Shown here: one piece after another, positions 22,561 to 40,100 of the stretch
How the letters are laid out: each line of letters starts with the position of its first letter
Numbering within the stretch: the first letter of the stretch is position 1
Assembly: GCF_004193775.1 (NCBI RefSeq)
Contig: NC_041010.1
Location: 45,373,562-45,437,561 of the forward strand
Length of the DNA: 64,000 nt
Direction: 5' to 3'
Source of the DNA: Glycine soja
Lineage: Eukaryota; Streptophyta; Magnoliopsida; Fabales; Fabaceae
Program-made: the position numbers and the translations under genes
The notes under the pieces: model-generated
The model's input: only the letters and a program-made list of their open reading frames with translations
Told to the model about the DNA's origin: nothing
Databases searched by the model: none

Positions 22561-25500
22561 AGTGCTGGCGCACAAAGTGACAGCCTATTTCTCAAAGTGT
22601 GCTGACTTCCCAAGCCCAGAGTTGCGTTATGCTGTAAAATGGGCTTTCCTTTGCTTTAGTAGTCTCAAAATCACAAAAATAACGAGAGGAATGGACAGAC
22701 ACTTGTAATTAACAGATGAGGAAATACTGACTAGTAATTAACAGGACAGACACTTGGAATTTTGTTGGTCACTGAAAGGTTGTGACGGATTCTACTTTGG
22801 ATGTGTTTGTAATTTTTTAACTTGAAAATTTGTTTGGCCAAAATAAAATTGTACAATAATATTTTTTTTTCTAGTTTGTTATTTTATCTAATCGTCTTTG
22901 ATTTCACCAAAAAGAAAAAAAAAATGTCTTTGTAACTAACACGCACGCTTCTCTCCTTCTGTTTTGTATCCAATATTGAATGAAACCATTTTTTCATGCG
23001 AAACCAAGATAAATGCTAATACTTTTTAACGATTTTCCTTTTTTCATTTTTTCTGTGTTTTTTTTAAACAATCACCCCATTTTTTTTTTCATGTGAAACC
23101 AAGATAAATGTTAATAAAAAGTTTATAAAGCTTAAATGAAAGAGTTCAGCACATAATATTTAAATATGACGTAGTAATGAAGGTTAAGCGTGGGATTTGT
23201 ACCCACCCACTAGTCAAGACCTTGAGAGCCACCATCTAGGAAGTTCTATTTTTACTCGATTTCAAATTCAATGGTCAATTTTTGGGACCAGAAAAAAGAG
23301 AATAACAGATAAAGAACAACAAACGAAGACTTACTAGGAAAGACTACATGTCTAAATCCAACTCCAATTGCGTTGATTCCAAGAGGACTATACATTTTGG
23401 CTCCAACTTTGACTGAATATTGTATATAGCATTGTAATATCTACGAAGCATGGAAAGGTTTACTTAAAAAAGGTTATTATTCCTTTAAGTTGACTAATTA
23501 AACATTGATGATTTGAATTTTTATTATTATTGCATAACAGTATAGGAATGATGCATTATATTTAAAGAAAAAAATGGTATTAACTGATATTTTTTTACAC
23601 CAGTTATCCAGTCATAACTCATAATATATAATAAATTTATTAATTTTTAAAATAATTATATTAAAAGTAATTCAAACTATAATTTATAATTAATAATAAT
23701 TTAAAATATTTTATACTCACAGTACATAAACATTAAAATCATTTAAATTCCTACGTTTACGCTGTATTTCCAACTCAATACGTGTAGAAGAGTGAAAATT
23801 TCTTTTGGTCTACCCCTAGTATTCCTTTGTCTTTATTTTATTTTTACACCAATTGTTAATTTGGAGTTTTGGACAATAGCATGTTCATATGGAAATGGGT
23901 AATGAAGCATTTGACGTGTAAAAATTGCTAGAGAAAGAGGATGGAAAATCTGATGATCATTTCGTACTTACTTACACATACAACTTGTAGTTGTTGGTTG
24001 GTCTAATTCCAAGACTTGACCATTTTGGTGGGTCATAGTCGTCCCCCTAGCTTGTAGTTGTAGACGCTCAATTTTTTGTGTTTTTTATCCGTTCTTTAAA
24101 AAAAATGAGAGGAAATTTTGTGCAATTTTTATTGAGTAATTTTAATGGCAATTGCTAAACATAATTATAAAGGATCGCGTTTAAACAATTTAGTGTCTTT
24201 GTTAATGCAAAAGAAAACATTTTTTTAATAATAATTGTACAGCTTTTTTTCTTTTTATAAGTATACTAGACCTTATTATTAGAACAAAAGGAAGTTTCAC
24301 CATTAAAGAGATCTCAACTAGTAAACTCAAAAAGATAAGGAGAAAGGCAAGGCCTAAGGAAATTCCACAAATATAGTAATGCTTAAGAAATAAAACACAC
24401 ACGCACAAAGAAAAAGGAGAAAGAAAGCAAAAAATGATTGTTTCATTACGAGTGCTATTATAAACTTGCAAGCAAAAGTTACGCTCGAGTTAAACTTATC
24501 GGACAATATAGGGGTGCACGAGATATTTGAAATAAAAATATATTTTAAAAAGTTTAAATTAAAAAGAAAGATATGTATACTTAAATAAAAATAATTTAAA
24601 TTTCATTTCTTTAAAAAATAATTAAGAATAAAAAATATTTACCATAAAAATATAAAATAAAAATTAAGACAATAATATAATATAAAAATAAATAATTAAA
24701 AATTTATAATTTTTATTAACATATAATCCGTTACAAACTTGGAATATATATATATATACATTACCAAATTTTCATCTTTAATTCTACTATTTCTTTGGTT
24801 AAAAATTGTAAGTAAAAGAAAACAAAACAATTCGATTCAAAAGGAAAACAAAGAAAATCAAACAAACTGCATCAACTTGATTTCACTTTCCCAAAACAAA
24901 AACCTATTACCAAATGTCAAAACAAAATGAGTAAAATAAAAATAAAAATGAAAAGTCCAAAATCACACTAAAAATTCAGAGATAGCATTAGCACGAGAAG
25001 AAAAATTAATAAAAGCTCCAAAAAGTGCCTACATCTTCACGGATTCACACGAGCTTTTCTAGTTCAAAAGCCTAACTTGAATGTTCACATAAGCACGCTT
25101 ATGTACGCAACAAACACGCCTAATTAATCTCCCTCTCTCGTGTGTGTTTGAATAAATGTTAAAAAAAATAATTTTAAAGTAATATAATTTAAGTTTAAAT
25201 ACTTTTATTATAAAATCAAATTAAAAAAAATTCGTGCAAATTTTTGAATTTAACGCAAAAGCTAAATTAAAATACTTGAGGGAAAGCCAAAACACTCAAA
25301 TTAGGAGTAAGTTCACTATTTCTAATAAAAATAATTTTAGACTCAAAATTAATTTAAAACTATGAAAATATATTTATAATCAAGTCCGGACTCAATCAAT
25401 TTTTCCAAGTGGAACCAAATGAGCAATTACATTCTCCTTTTTTCTCTCTTACCTAAACCAAATGACAACGACTTTTACTACTCTAACCGACACGTTCCTT

Positions 25501-25623
25501 GTAAATTCAGCACACCCCACTTCACCAATTTAGCTCCTTTCTCTTAAAAATCCTTGCTTTCTCTGTTGGGTCTGTTTCATTTCATCTTCTGGTTTTGGAT
25601 CATTCAGCGCCACACAGACATAC

Positions 25624-30531
<4,908 letters not shown>

Positions 30532-31459
30532 GATTTGGAATTTACTATCATATGTGCATAGTGAAATACTTTTTGACTGGATTACAACACTACCGAGGAG
30601 TTGTTAGCTCTCTACAGAAGTATTTAACATATTGGATATACTGAGATTTTTTTGGTAAAAATTATTTGAAATTTAATGAGGTTGTCTTCCATTTGATTAT
30701 TATTTTACATTCTTGGATAATTTTATTGTTGAGATGTACAATTGGAGTAATTAGAAGCCAAACAGCATTACTTTCAGGTTTCAGCAGGAACATCCATAGG
30801 CTTTGTCTCCTTGTTGTTTGTTGGTGTATTTCTATCCTTCGGCTTACTAGGACAAACAATTTTAGTGCAGTTAACTGACTCTGTCAGTTTCTCCATCCTT
30901 TAGAATGTAGACACACAAATAGTATGAAAGGAAACTGTCTGGATCCAATTACAAGGTATTGGACTTGAGTCCCATATTGAATGTATGGGATTCTAGTGTA
31001 TGTATGGTTTATAAGTTTTTGGGCTTTTCAATTACAACAACTATCTTTTGTGGTGTAGTTCTCTCTAGGTTCTTATTAGAAACTTTTTATTTGTGGGGAC
31101 AGACATTATCCCATTGTATGAAATAAAATATAACAGTTTGTTAGTGTTTGAAAATGTTTTAAGAAAATACCTTGGCTTGCTCAACTATCATGATTACTCT
31201 TTGTAGCATTTTCAGTTTTGTGTCTAATTTGAATGAATAAGCAAAGAATACTCACAGCAAGACTTAACCAGCAAATATTGATTAATATTAGCTTTGAAAC
31301 TTGTAGCAGCATCAAGCCACCAAGTTCCACAAACAAGGAGAGAAGAAAAGAAAAACCTTTCATTTTTTGTAATTTGAAACACCATTCATTTCTGAACTTG
31401 AGAAATGCTTTCTTGATAATCTGAGTAGTATTCCTAAAACAATAATTTAACATAAACTA
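30532..31459. other. Convergent 3' flanks of MAPK and polygalacturonase genes
   Basis: This interval of 928 bp separates the stop codons of two convergent genes. AT-rich, UTR-like sequence follows both stops. No repeat or ORF of interest is seen. Possible poly(A) signals include AATAAAATA near 31122. Confidence 0.6.
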
Positions 31460-34400
31460 CTACACTCCAACAAATGTCATGGTTGTAGTACATTTCTTAA
31501 GCTCCAACATATCAATGGGTAGACTATCTGCTGGGAAATCACATGCTGTAATCTTCTCTGGCCCTTGATCAGGTAACAAACCACAAGGCGGAGGAGTCAC
31601 CCCGCTCGTCATCCCTTCAATATCAGTGCAGGTCCAAGGCTGCTTCTTGGCCTTGGCTGCCATTCTTAGTGTCACATTTGCAATGCAGATTCCTGTAAAG
31701 GGGTCATTGGAGATTCCTTGGAACCTAGCAGCTATGGTCACATTTTCTGCCACAACATCTCTATAGTTGATGTTTTTTATCTCAGGCAAGGCATTAGGGT
31801 CATAGTGACTATCAGCATGTGAGTTATAGTCACCAGTCATCTTAAATGCCCATTTCATAGTATGCAAGGTCATTCTCTTCACATATATGTCCTTCACATA
31901 CCCTCCTCTCCCAACTGCAGTCTTGATTCTGACACCTGATTCTGTTTGGATTGCTGTGATGTCCTCAGCTCTCACATCTTGGATTCCACCTGACATCTCA
32001 CTTCCCAAGGCAATGGTTGCACTGTATGGTGAAATGCATGTTAGCCTTCTTATCATTAGCTGTTTGGTGGGCCACCCAAATTTTATGCCGTACTCATCCC
32101 ATCCACTCTTTACAGCCACACAGTCATCACCAGAAACTATATAGCAATCTTCAATTCTTACATTTGTGCAAGAATCTGATGAGAAAAAATACAAAGAAAG
32201 AAAAATAGGTAGAGCAAATATTAGCATTCAAACCAAGCTTTATTCTTTGGTTACATTGTATCAAATACTTGCTTGCTATACATTATTCTATATTTGAAGA
32301 ATTTGAAGTTGATTATGAAATACTGGCCTGGGTTGATGCCATCAGTGTTAGGAGATGTGACAGGAGCAAAAATGGTGATGCCTTGCACAATAATATTGCT
32401 GCATAGTATTAATTTTTTTTTTTGTTATAATCTTAAAAGTAAAAGACAATAAGAGAGTAAAGTAACTATATCAGTGCCAAATGAGAAATGTATATCTAAG
32501 ACTAAAAGGACATTTTTTTTATAAGACTTGAAGACAAGTGAAGTGGGATTACCTGCTGTAAACAGGATGAACATTCCATGATGGGGAATTGAGGAGAGTT
32601 AGATTTGAGATTTGAATGTTGTCTGAGAACATCAATTCAATCAGGTATGGGCGAGTGTACTTCAACTTCTTCCTGTGAAATTGCTGCCACCAAAACTCAC
32701 CCTGACCATCTATGGTGCCATTTTCACCTGTTAACAAAAGGGTCATCATTGATATAATAATAATAATAAGAGTTTACTATGTATGCACGATAGTGTAAGT
32801 TTTTATATAGTGAATCAATAAAAATATTATAACTTTTTATAAAGTTAACATATTATATTATGTTCTTTTTAATCAATAAATATTAGTTGCTAATTTGTTA
32901 GCGAGAAAATTCGAATCCACAACCTATTCCTCCCTCCATTATTCCTTCACCACAAAACCAACCTTATATCTCCACTTATTATACTATGTATAGTGGTTTG
33001 TAATTGGACAATAATATAAAAAAAACTTCTGGATTCTCAGTGCATATATTATTTATTTAAGTTATATTGTAGGTGAGTAAGTAAATTTTGGTAATTAGAA
33101 CTGAAATAACCTTTGGATGCATACAACTGAAACTATTTGCCCCTTTACCTGTGACAATAACATCAGTAAGGTTTGTTCCAAATATGAGGCTTGTGAATCT
33201 TCCTGCCGGTGCGTCTCTTCCTCTACCGTATGATGGGAGGGGTTCGAGCACAGGCCACTCAGTTATATCCTAAACCATTTAATGAATTCAATAAAAAAGA
33301 GTTAGCAGTGCCAATAGCACACATGAAAGTGCCAAAAACGTGTCACACTTGGAACCATTCTCCTAGATAACACAAGACAAGTGTGTAATGGACCACTCTA
33401 TGGCACTCTTAAAATTGTTGTCTGGATGTGGGAATAGACCAAAAGTGCCAGGATAAAGAGGTTGTTGTGGGGGGGGGGTTGGAATTTTGTGTATTGTTGA
33501 ATTATTTAAGAATACTGCTCTCATTAACCTAATATTGCTCTCATATTCTTGGTAGAAAATGGGGAATCTTGTGACACATTCTTTGCATTTCATTGATTGG
33601 ACATCTTTCCTTATTTGTAGCTCACGTGAACCCTTTAATTTTTTTTTTCGTATTAAAAAAATTGCAACGAGTTTATGATAGTTACAAATAATGGGGAAAT
33701 TATGTATTGTCTATAATTCCGGTCAATTTCCACAAAATATATGGTCTAGTTTTTAAACTTATGTGAAAAAATTATTAAAATTTAATTACATGTTACGTGA
33801 AAATTGACTAAGACCATCAACATGTGGTAATTTTAGATCATACAATAATTTTTCAGTAACATAAGACTTATTACTCTTTGATGAATTGAAGAATTTTGAG
33901 AGAGAAAAAAAATCAAAGAATATTCTCTTTGATTTTCTTCCAATTAAATCTCGAAAATATTCCATCATGCAATTAAACTAATGAAATCATAGAGCATTTC
34001 TTAATGTATTTCATATCCTGTTTTGTTCTGTCATCAGACTTTGGAAACAGTTCTAGCAAAATACTGCCAAAAGGAAAGGTGCAAGAACAGGCAGATGAAG
34101 CCAAGTGATTGGTACAACAACACTTTCTTAAAAACCAGAGTCAGTAGAAAAATAAACAGGAAAAGGCTTTGGTTTTACTTTCAAAGTCTTGTGAGCACTA
34201 ATACCCCTTCGAAAATTTAAAAGCTGGACAGTAATGTGAGTAGTGAAAATTGTGAAAGACTTTATTTTAATGTTCATATAAAGCAACATATGCTAACAGA
34301 TGGAGGTCTCTGATCTAACATAAGTGTGGTGAAAATTTGTGGGGTAGCACATATGATGGATTTTGAACAAACTTCACAATGTTGCAAAAAGCACAAAATG

Positions 34401-35048
34401 AACACACACTACACTATGCCTTAAAACCTCATGTCTATGGTTTAAATTGTCATCAAAGGAGTAGAAATGAGATACCTGAGAAGCAAGGAGAACAGCATCT
34501 TTGTCAAGATAAAGTGTGAAGTGACTAGTGAGGCTGAAGCTACCAGTGAGCCATTTTCCTGCAGGAACATAGAGCTGAGAGCCACCTTCAGAAGCATACT
34601 GACTAAGGTGACTTATTGCAGACTGAAATGCCTTTGTGTTGGATGCTTTTCCATCTCCAACACCACCAAAATCTGTCAATGAAGCACTGTGAGCTCTGCA
34701 GTTTATAGCATTGTACTCTAAGGAAGTGGTCACAACTTTGGCTTTTCTGCTCTCTACTCCCTCTGAACTTAAAAGTGCAACCAAAAGGAGAGCAAAAAAT
34801 GTTCTAATCACCTGCAAAAACAATACATCCATTAAAAGAAAATTTGTTAGAAAATGAAGGTGTAGGTGGCTTTATAATCTTGCTAAGGGGTTGGTTCTCT
34901 TGTAGAAGCTACAACTACAAGTATATGCACTAAAGTAGTGTATATACTAAGAACAGAATATGAGAATATTACTTAGAGTAGATAGAGTAAGAGAGGAGGA
35001 AAAGGGTCTCACGTGTATCCTCATGAGAGTTTTCCACAAGAACTCCAT
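31460..35048 (-). CDS. Polygalacturonase-like protein, GH28 family
   Basis: Six exons on the minus strand: 35048-35013, 34811-34476, 33269-33149, 32727-32553, 32398-32328 and 32175-31460, giving 484 residues with every phase consistent. The N-terminus has a hydrophobic segment (about 14-27) that could be a signal peptide, so the product is probably secreted to the cell wall to act on pectin. GH28 motifs: NTDGINPDS (about 239-247), GDDC (about 261), and RIK (about 328). The third motif, usually containing a catalytic-site His (G/SHG), reads SPYSATIALGSEMSGG and has no His; this is typical of one plant subfamily, so activity should not be assumed. The 32327-32176 intron uses a GC donor (CCCAG|GCCAGT), required by phase. 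Intron 33148-32728 contains a reverse-oriented SINE. The intron between 34476 and 33269 (1.2 kb) shows nothing recognised. Confidence 0.93.
32785..32991 (-). mobile_element. tRNA-derived SINE in a polygalacturonase intron
   Basis: A perfect 10-base duplication TACTATGTAT flanks it (32775-32784 and 32992-33001). On the minus strand the head has an A-box-like GGTTTTGTGGTGAAGGAA and a B-box-like TGGATTCGAATTTT, followed by an AT-rich tail. It is minus oriented, the same as its host gene. It differs in sequence from the SINEs at 19326 and 30146. Confidence 0.65.
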
Positions 35049-35109
35049 TCTAAGAAAAAGAACTTTGGAATTTGTTTTAGGTACGAGTGGAGAGTGAAGC
35101 TATGGCAGG

Positions 35110-35117
35110 TATTTATA
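35110..35117 (-). promoter_or_regulatory. TATA box of the polygalacturonase gene
   Basis: The minus strand reads CACTATAAATACC, an excellent TATA box, 62 bases upstream of the ATG. Transcription probably starts near 35080-35085, giving a leader of only about 35 bases. Confidence 0.7.
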
Positions 35118-37101
35118 GTGGAACTTAAGTTATGGCCACTAGGTTCATTGGTTCCTAAAACATAAAAATAGTATAAACTACACAAATTTCTTTTGTTTTT
35201 CTTGAAGCGAAAAAATACCAGCCCTGTATGTACTTAAGAGATTGCTATTTTTATGGGTAAAAATTAAGTAAGTGTATTTAGGAGGCATAACATACCAAAA
35301 GAATGATAGTTAGTGCAATTCTCTGTCCTTAATTGCAATTTGGAATAGGAGTTGTGATTGACATCATTCGTTCCACAAAATTGAGTGCATGCTTATTTTC
35401 TTTTCTTTATACTTTGAAGGATTTTCATAAACAGAATATGTTAATGAAAATTCAAGTAGCTATTCTCTGAAGTTATGAACCCTTCATTTCTTTGTTTAGA
35501 ATTTATCTTTTGTTTTCGTTTATGCTTTTTTTTTTTTAATAATAATGGATGAAGCGTTTAGTAACGATTTCTTTTGTTTCAGATATTTGTTAGAATATAT
35601 CAGTATTCTATTAATGAAATTTCAAATGAAGCATAAAACTGTTTAATTCCCAGCTTGGAATCTTTCGACAAAGTTTCTTAGTCTCATGTCTAACACAATC
35701 AACCGTCAAATTTGTGGTCCTATAAAGTGTTTATACGAAGGCTCGAGAAAAAATTAGGTGTGTTGAATTTTCATCTTCACGCTTGATCTATCAAATCAAT
35801 GCCTCATCTCATCATCTCTGCCGTCACAATGGTCACGAGATGTCAATGGCACATGGTCATTATTCCATGGCAGAATTTCATTTTCCTATCTTATTATTGT
35901 GCCCTCATGTTCTTAGTCTACACTTCATACATTTATGTTAAATGCATAGCATAAAAGTTGCGACTCATTTCATACAATTGTAGAGTTCTCTGCATCCTGG
36001 GCTGGCATTGGCAAATGAAGGACTTTTAGACTATAGTTCAACCATAACTAAAAATTTTCCTCCTCTATATGTAACTTAAAATGGACACTAAATAAACATT
36101 GAAACGTAAAATAAAAAAGAGAGCGATTTTTTAACACGAGAAAAACAAATCACTAGACCCACTTCAGAAAAGAATCTCTACTATATATTAGGATAGCAAT
36201 ATAAAGATACCTTTCAAGAAGCCTATAGTTAAGTATTTGTTTTTCTTGCTCTTCATTTGTAGGCTTTCTCTTTCTCACTCTTTTTTAAGAGGAGGCTTGT
36301 CACTGAGTCAGTTTTTTAAGAAGGATGATTAATGGGTTCATGTGGTTACTACTTCAAACTTTGGAATAGGGATTTATCGTTTTAATAGACAATAGTTAAC
36401 AGAGTTTATTGGTATTACTATTTAAATTTGTTTGGTAGTTTAAATTATAATTCAAGATTTTAATCTTAACAAAGAAAAAAAATATTTTTATGATAATTTT
36501 TTTTTTTGAATATCATCATCAAAATTTAAGAAATGATTTTTCAATCAAATTTTATTTTTCTATTTTATTACCAATAGTTAATTAATTTAAAATGAATTAT
36601 TAAAAAAGATTTTATAATTTTATTAAAAAATTAATAATTTTATACAATTCAAACTAAATAAATTATTTTAAAACTACTTTACATATAAGTATCTAAACAT
36701 ATAATGTAATGTAATTACACAATCAATAGTAATAATAATTAGTTATATATATAATCAATTATTTGATTATTAAAATAATGTATAAAATCTAAAATCAATA
36801 GAGAATTATGTTGGATTATAGTTAATGGGATGGGACCAAGTGCGCCCAGAAGGTTTCACTTTATTGGAGTTCTCACTTTTTCGTATTTGGTCTCGTGAGT
36901 GTCCCCCGACCCACTTCAAGGGTGGACAAATTAATTCTCATCTTTGTGTTTCAGCCGCAAAGTAAATTCCAAAGAAAATTACTAAATCCCCACCACCAAA
37001 TGGGTGGGATTAGGTTCAAAGAAGTGAGAAATAAAAGAAAAACAAAAAAATGTGATAAGTAATATGATATAAAAGAGAAATTTAAAAATTATAACAATAA
37101 A

Positions 37102-37129
37102 ATATATATATATATATATATATATATAA
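37102..37129. repeat. (AT)n microsatellite
   Basis: About thirteen uninterrupted AT units in intergenic DNA. Confidence 0.85.
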
Positions 37130-39978
37130 TAATTTAATTTTAAAATGATACATTATAATAAGATAATTATTTTGATTAGATCTGTTCTATTAAAAACTTA
37201 ACATTATGCCAAAGCCAAGTTAGGTCTTGCCTTACTGATCTAACACACTTGATAATCTTACATCTTAATTATCCTAAGTTTTTATTTAACCTTATTTGAT
37301 CTATCACATTTCACAATTAATATAATTTTTTTATAATTATTATAAATATTTTTTTAAATAATAGTTTAATGCTTATATGTAAAATAGTTTTACATTGTTG
37401 TTCAATTACTAATTAATATTTAAATTATTTTAAAAGTCAATAACTTTATTATATATAATAAATTATGATTGAATAATTTTGTAAAAAAAATTTACACTGG
37501 TATAATTTTTTTTTCTCTTTAAATAATAATTAGTTAAATATAATTTTTTGAATGATTATACATAAGCTAGTAATTTTTAATTATATAACATTCTATTATT
37601 AAATAATAATATAAAAAACTTTACATTATGAATATATTATAATTAAACTCAACATTAAAATACCCAATGCTATATTATTTAATTGCTTTGTTAATAGCTA
37701 AGTGGTAGGGTCTTTCTTTGGTTTATTAGGCTTCTGGAGCATATAATATTACATATGTTGAAACTTTTCTGTTCCACTCACGAATGGTCGCCCACACCTC
37801 CGTTAGTGGGTCTTTGTGGATGTGATTCCAAGAAAATGACTCCTTTTTCTCTTCAAAACCATCACGAGAGTCCCTTCTGTTCCCTTTTCTAGATGGACTA
37901 AATTGTTCTCTTGTCAGAATTTATATTAATCTAATTTTAGTGTGAATTGTTTTTTTACCAATAAATTAATTTGTTAATTTTATTAGAAATATTTGTGGAA
38001 TGAATTTAAAATGGTAACTTTTTTCTCTTTTCTCTTTTCTTTTATTTTTAAATCTTTCTTAGCTATCAAGTCAATTTTATATTTTTAATTTTAATGTGAA
38101 CTATGAAATTTAATTTTTTATTTTTATTTTATTGTATTAATACAAATTATTTATTAACTTTAATTTGTTAAAAGACTAATTTTTGTAAAACAAAACTCAG
38201 CTGTTTACTTTTATCATCAAAACTTAAACTTAAAATTTTACTTAAAATATTAAAGCTTAATTCTTCTAAGACTAATGACGTGTTAGTCTTAATTTTGATC
38301 GATTACAATTACAAAATATAATTTCTTTCGTACACTCACATTGTAGGCTATTTTATATAGTATTTATTTGATTTAAGTTAAAAATTAGTTATTTTTTAAA
38401 ACTTATTTAGAAATTTTTAAAAACTGAATATTCTAAATTTGAACTGCATCAAATATGTTGTTCTTCTTTCAATATGTAATGCATATGCTTTTTAATTTGT
38501 GTGTGTGCGGATTTGTTTTCATACATGAAAAATACACGTCCATCATATACCACTATGTGTAGCTAGCTTTCATATTAATCACCCTTATTCTTCAAAAATG
38601 AATCAACCAATTAAAAGTTAGTACATTCGCAAGGGATAAAAAAAGAAATTAATAAAACAGAGAAATTAAAGAGCTAAATCAAAGTTTTTTTTATATAATG
38701 GATAAGGAGATTAAAGCAATTATTAACTATTTGAAAATGATAATATTAATTTGTCTTTTTCATGGTGCAACCCTGGCCTCTGGGATTGGGTGGCTGAGAA
38801 GAGAAACACATGCTTGATTAAACAACAAGAAATCTTGGTCGGTAGTGGAACTAACGTAATTTTCCATAATCCAAACAGTACTAGAAAACGTTTAAGATTC
38901 TCACATATACGGTTTAGGTATTATATATTATCGTTGTCGTGCTAGGCAAAAATGACAAGGTATATTAATAACTGTTTCAAGAGTGTTAGTAACACATTTT
39001 TAATCAATTAAAATATATTGAAAATTATCAAATAATGAGCATTTCTCATTTTATCAAATAGTTTGTTTTTTCTGTATTATACTTTTATACCAGAAATAGG
39101 CTTGCTTTAGGAGTAATCTAAATTAAAGATAGTGCAGCGTATATGGCTACAAATGATTATCTTTTCTCTTGTGATGGCGAAGATGATTTAACGAAATTCC
39201 TTCATTTTTATATCTGCATAATAATGTTACAGATCATTTCAACAAAATAATTCTATAAAACAAGAGCCGATCAAATTTAAGCAAGTGTCTAAATTGCCGT
39301 TACGGCAATCGAAACCTATGTTTTTAAAAAACAATACTAAGAATGCTTCTACGGCAAAACAGCCTTGGGCTTCTTGCTGCCGTAAGTGTATTCCAAATCC
39401 AGACACGCACTAAATCGTTAAACAACACTATATTGTAAACTATGGCATGATTGTAAAATGATATCCCTGTAAAGAATAGTAGAAGTCTGAAGTCTCAACT
39501 AAAACATGACCAAAATTTGACGGAGCCAATTAAGTATCCTAGCCTGAAATATGTACATCACCAAGAATATATCTATATAAGTTGAATTTGTGGGCCCTTC
39601 AAAATCATAAGCAAAGGGAGGAAATATACTGGTATGAAGGGTCTCCCATACCAAATTTAATAGGGAAACATTGGAAACTAAATGAAGCTTTGATTGGCTT
39701 GGTAACTATATATCATTTATTTGCAATTGAACCAATGTGCTCAACCTTAAAAGGTCTGAAACATTGAAGGCACAATAAGACCTATAGATAAGGTAGTAAT
39801 TAATTTGACAAAAACATAGTCATACCAACATGAAACTCAACATAAACGTTTTGGATTAGTCTAAATCATAATTATGTTGGATTTGGGTTTCGAAAGTGTG
39901 GTGACGGTAAGTGTGCTACAGAGGAAGCAAAAAGAAAAAAGTTGAGTAGTGAAGCAACGTTAGATGTTACTTTTGTAT

Positions 39979-40100
39979 TTTGGCTGTAATCGGGTTTTGG
40001 GTTCACGAGTGTGATTTAAAAAGACCATACTATAGTGAGAGTCTTGGCTTTAATTGTGTTTTGGGTTCACGAGTGCGGTTTTAAAAGACTATAATATGCT
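39979..40100. repeat. Tandem duplication, two units of about 60 bp
   Basis: Units 39979-40043 and 40044-40100 share TTGGCT.TAAT, then GTTTTGGGTTCACGAGTG and an AAAAGAC.ATA.TAT-like end. A weaker relative of the same wording (GGATTTGGGTTTCGAAAGTG) lies just upstream near 39881. Non-coding. Confidence 0.7.

Larger units (their letters stand above)
20768..25623. other. Intergenic region between BPS1-like and MAPK genes
   Basis: The first few hundred bases are likely 3' UTR. The rest has a foldback (21841-22000), a repeat-rich stretch with tRNA-like boxes (22186-22560), short direct repeats (22984-23020 and 23076-23115 share GAAACCAAGATAAATG.TAATA) and long AT-rich tracts. The pyrimidine-rich leader of the MAPK gene occupies roughly 25500-25623. 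No coding region is supported. Confidence 0.55.
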
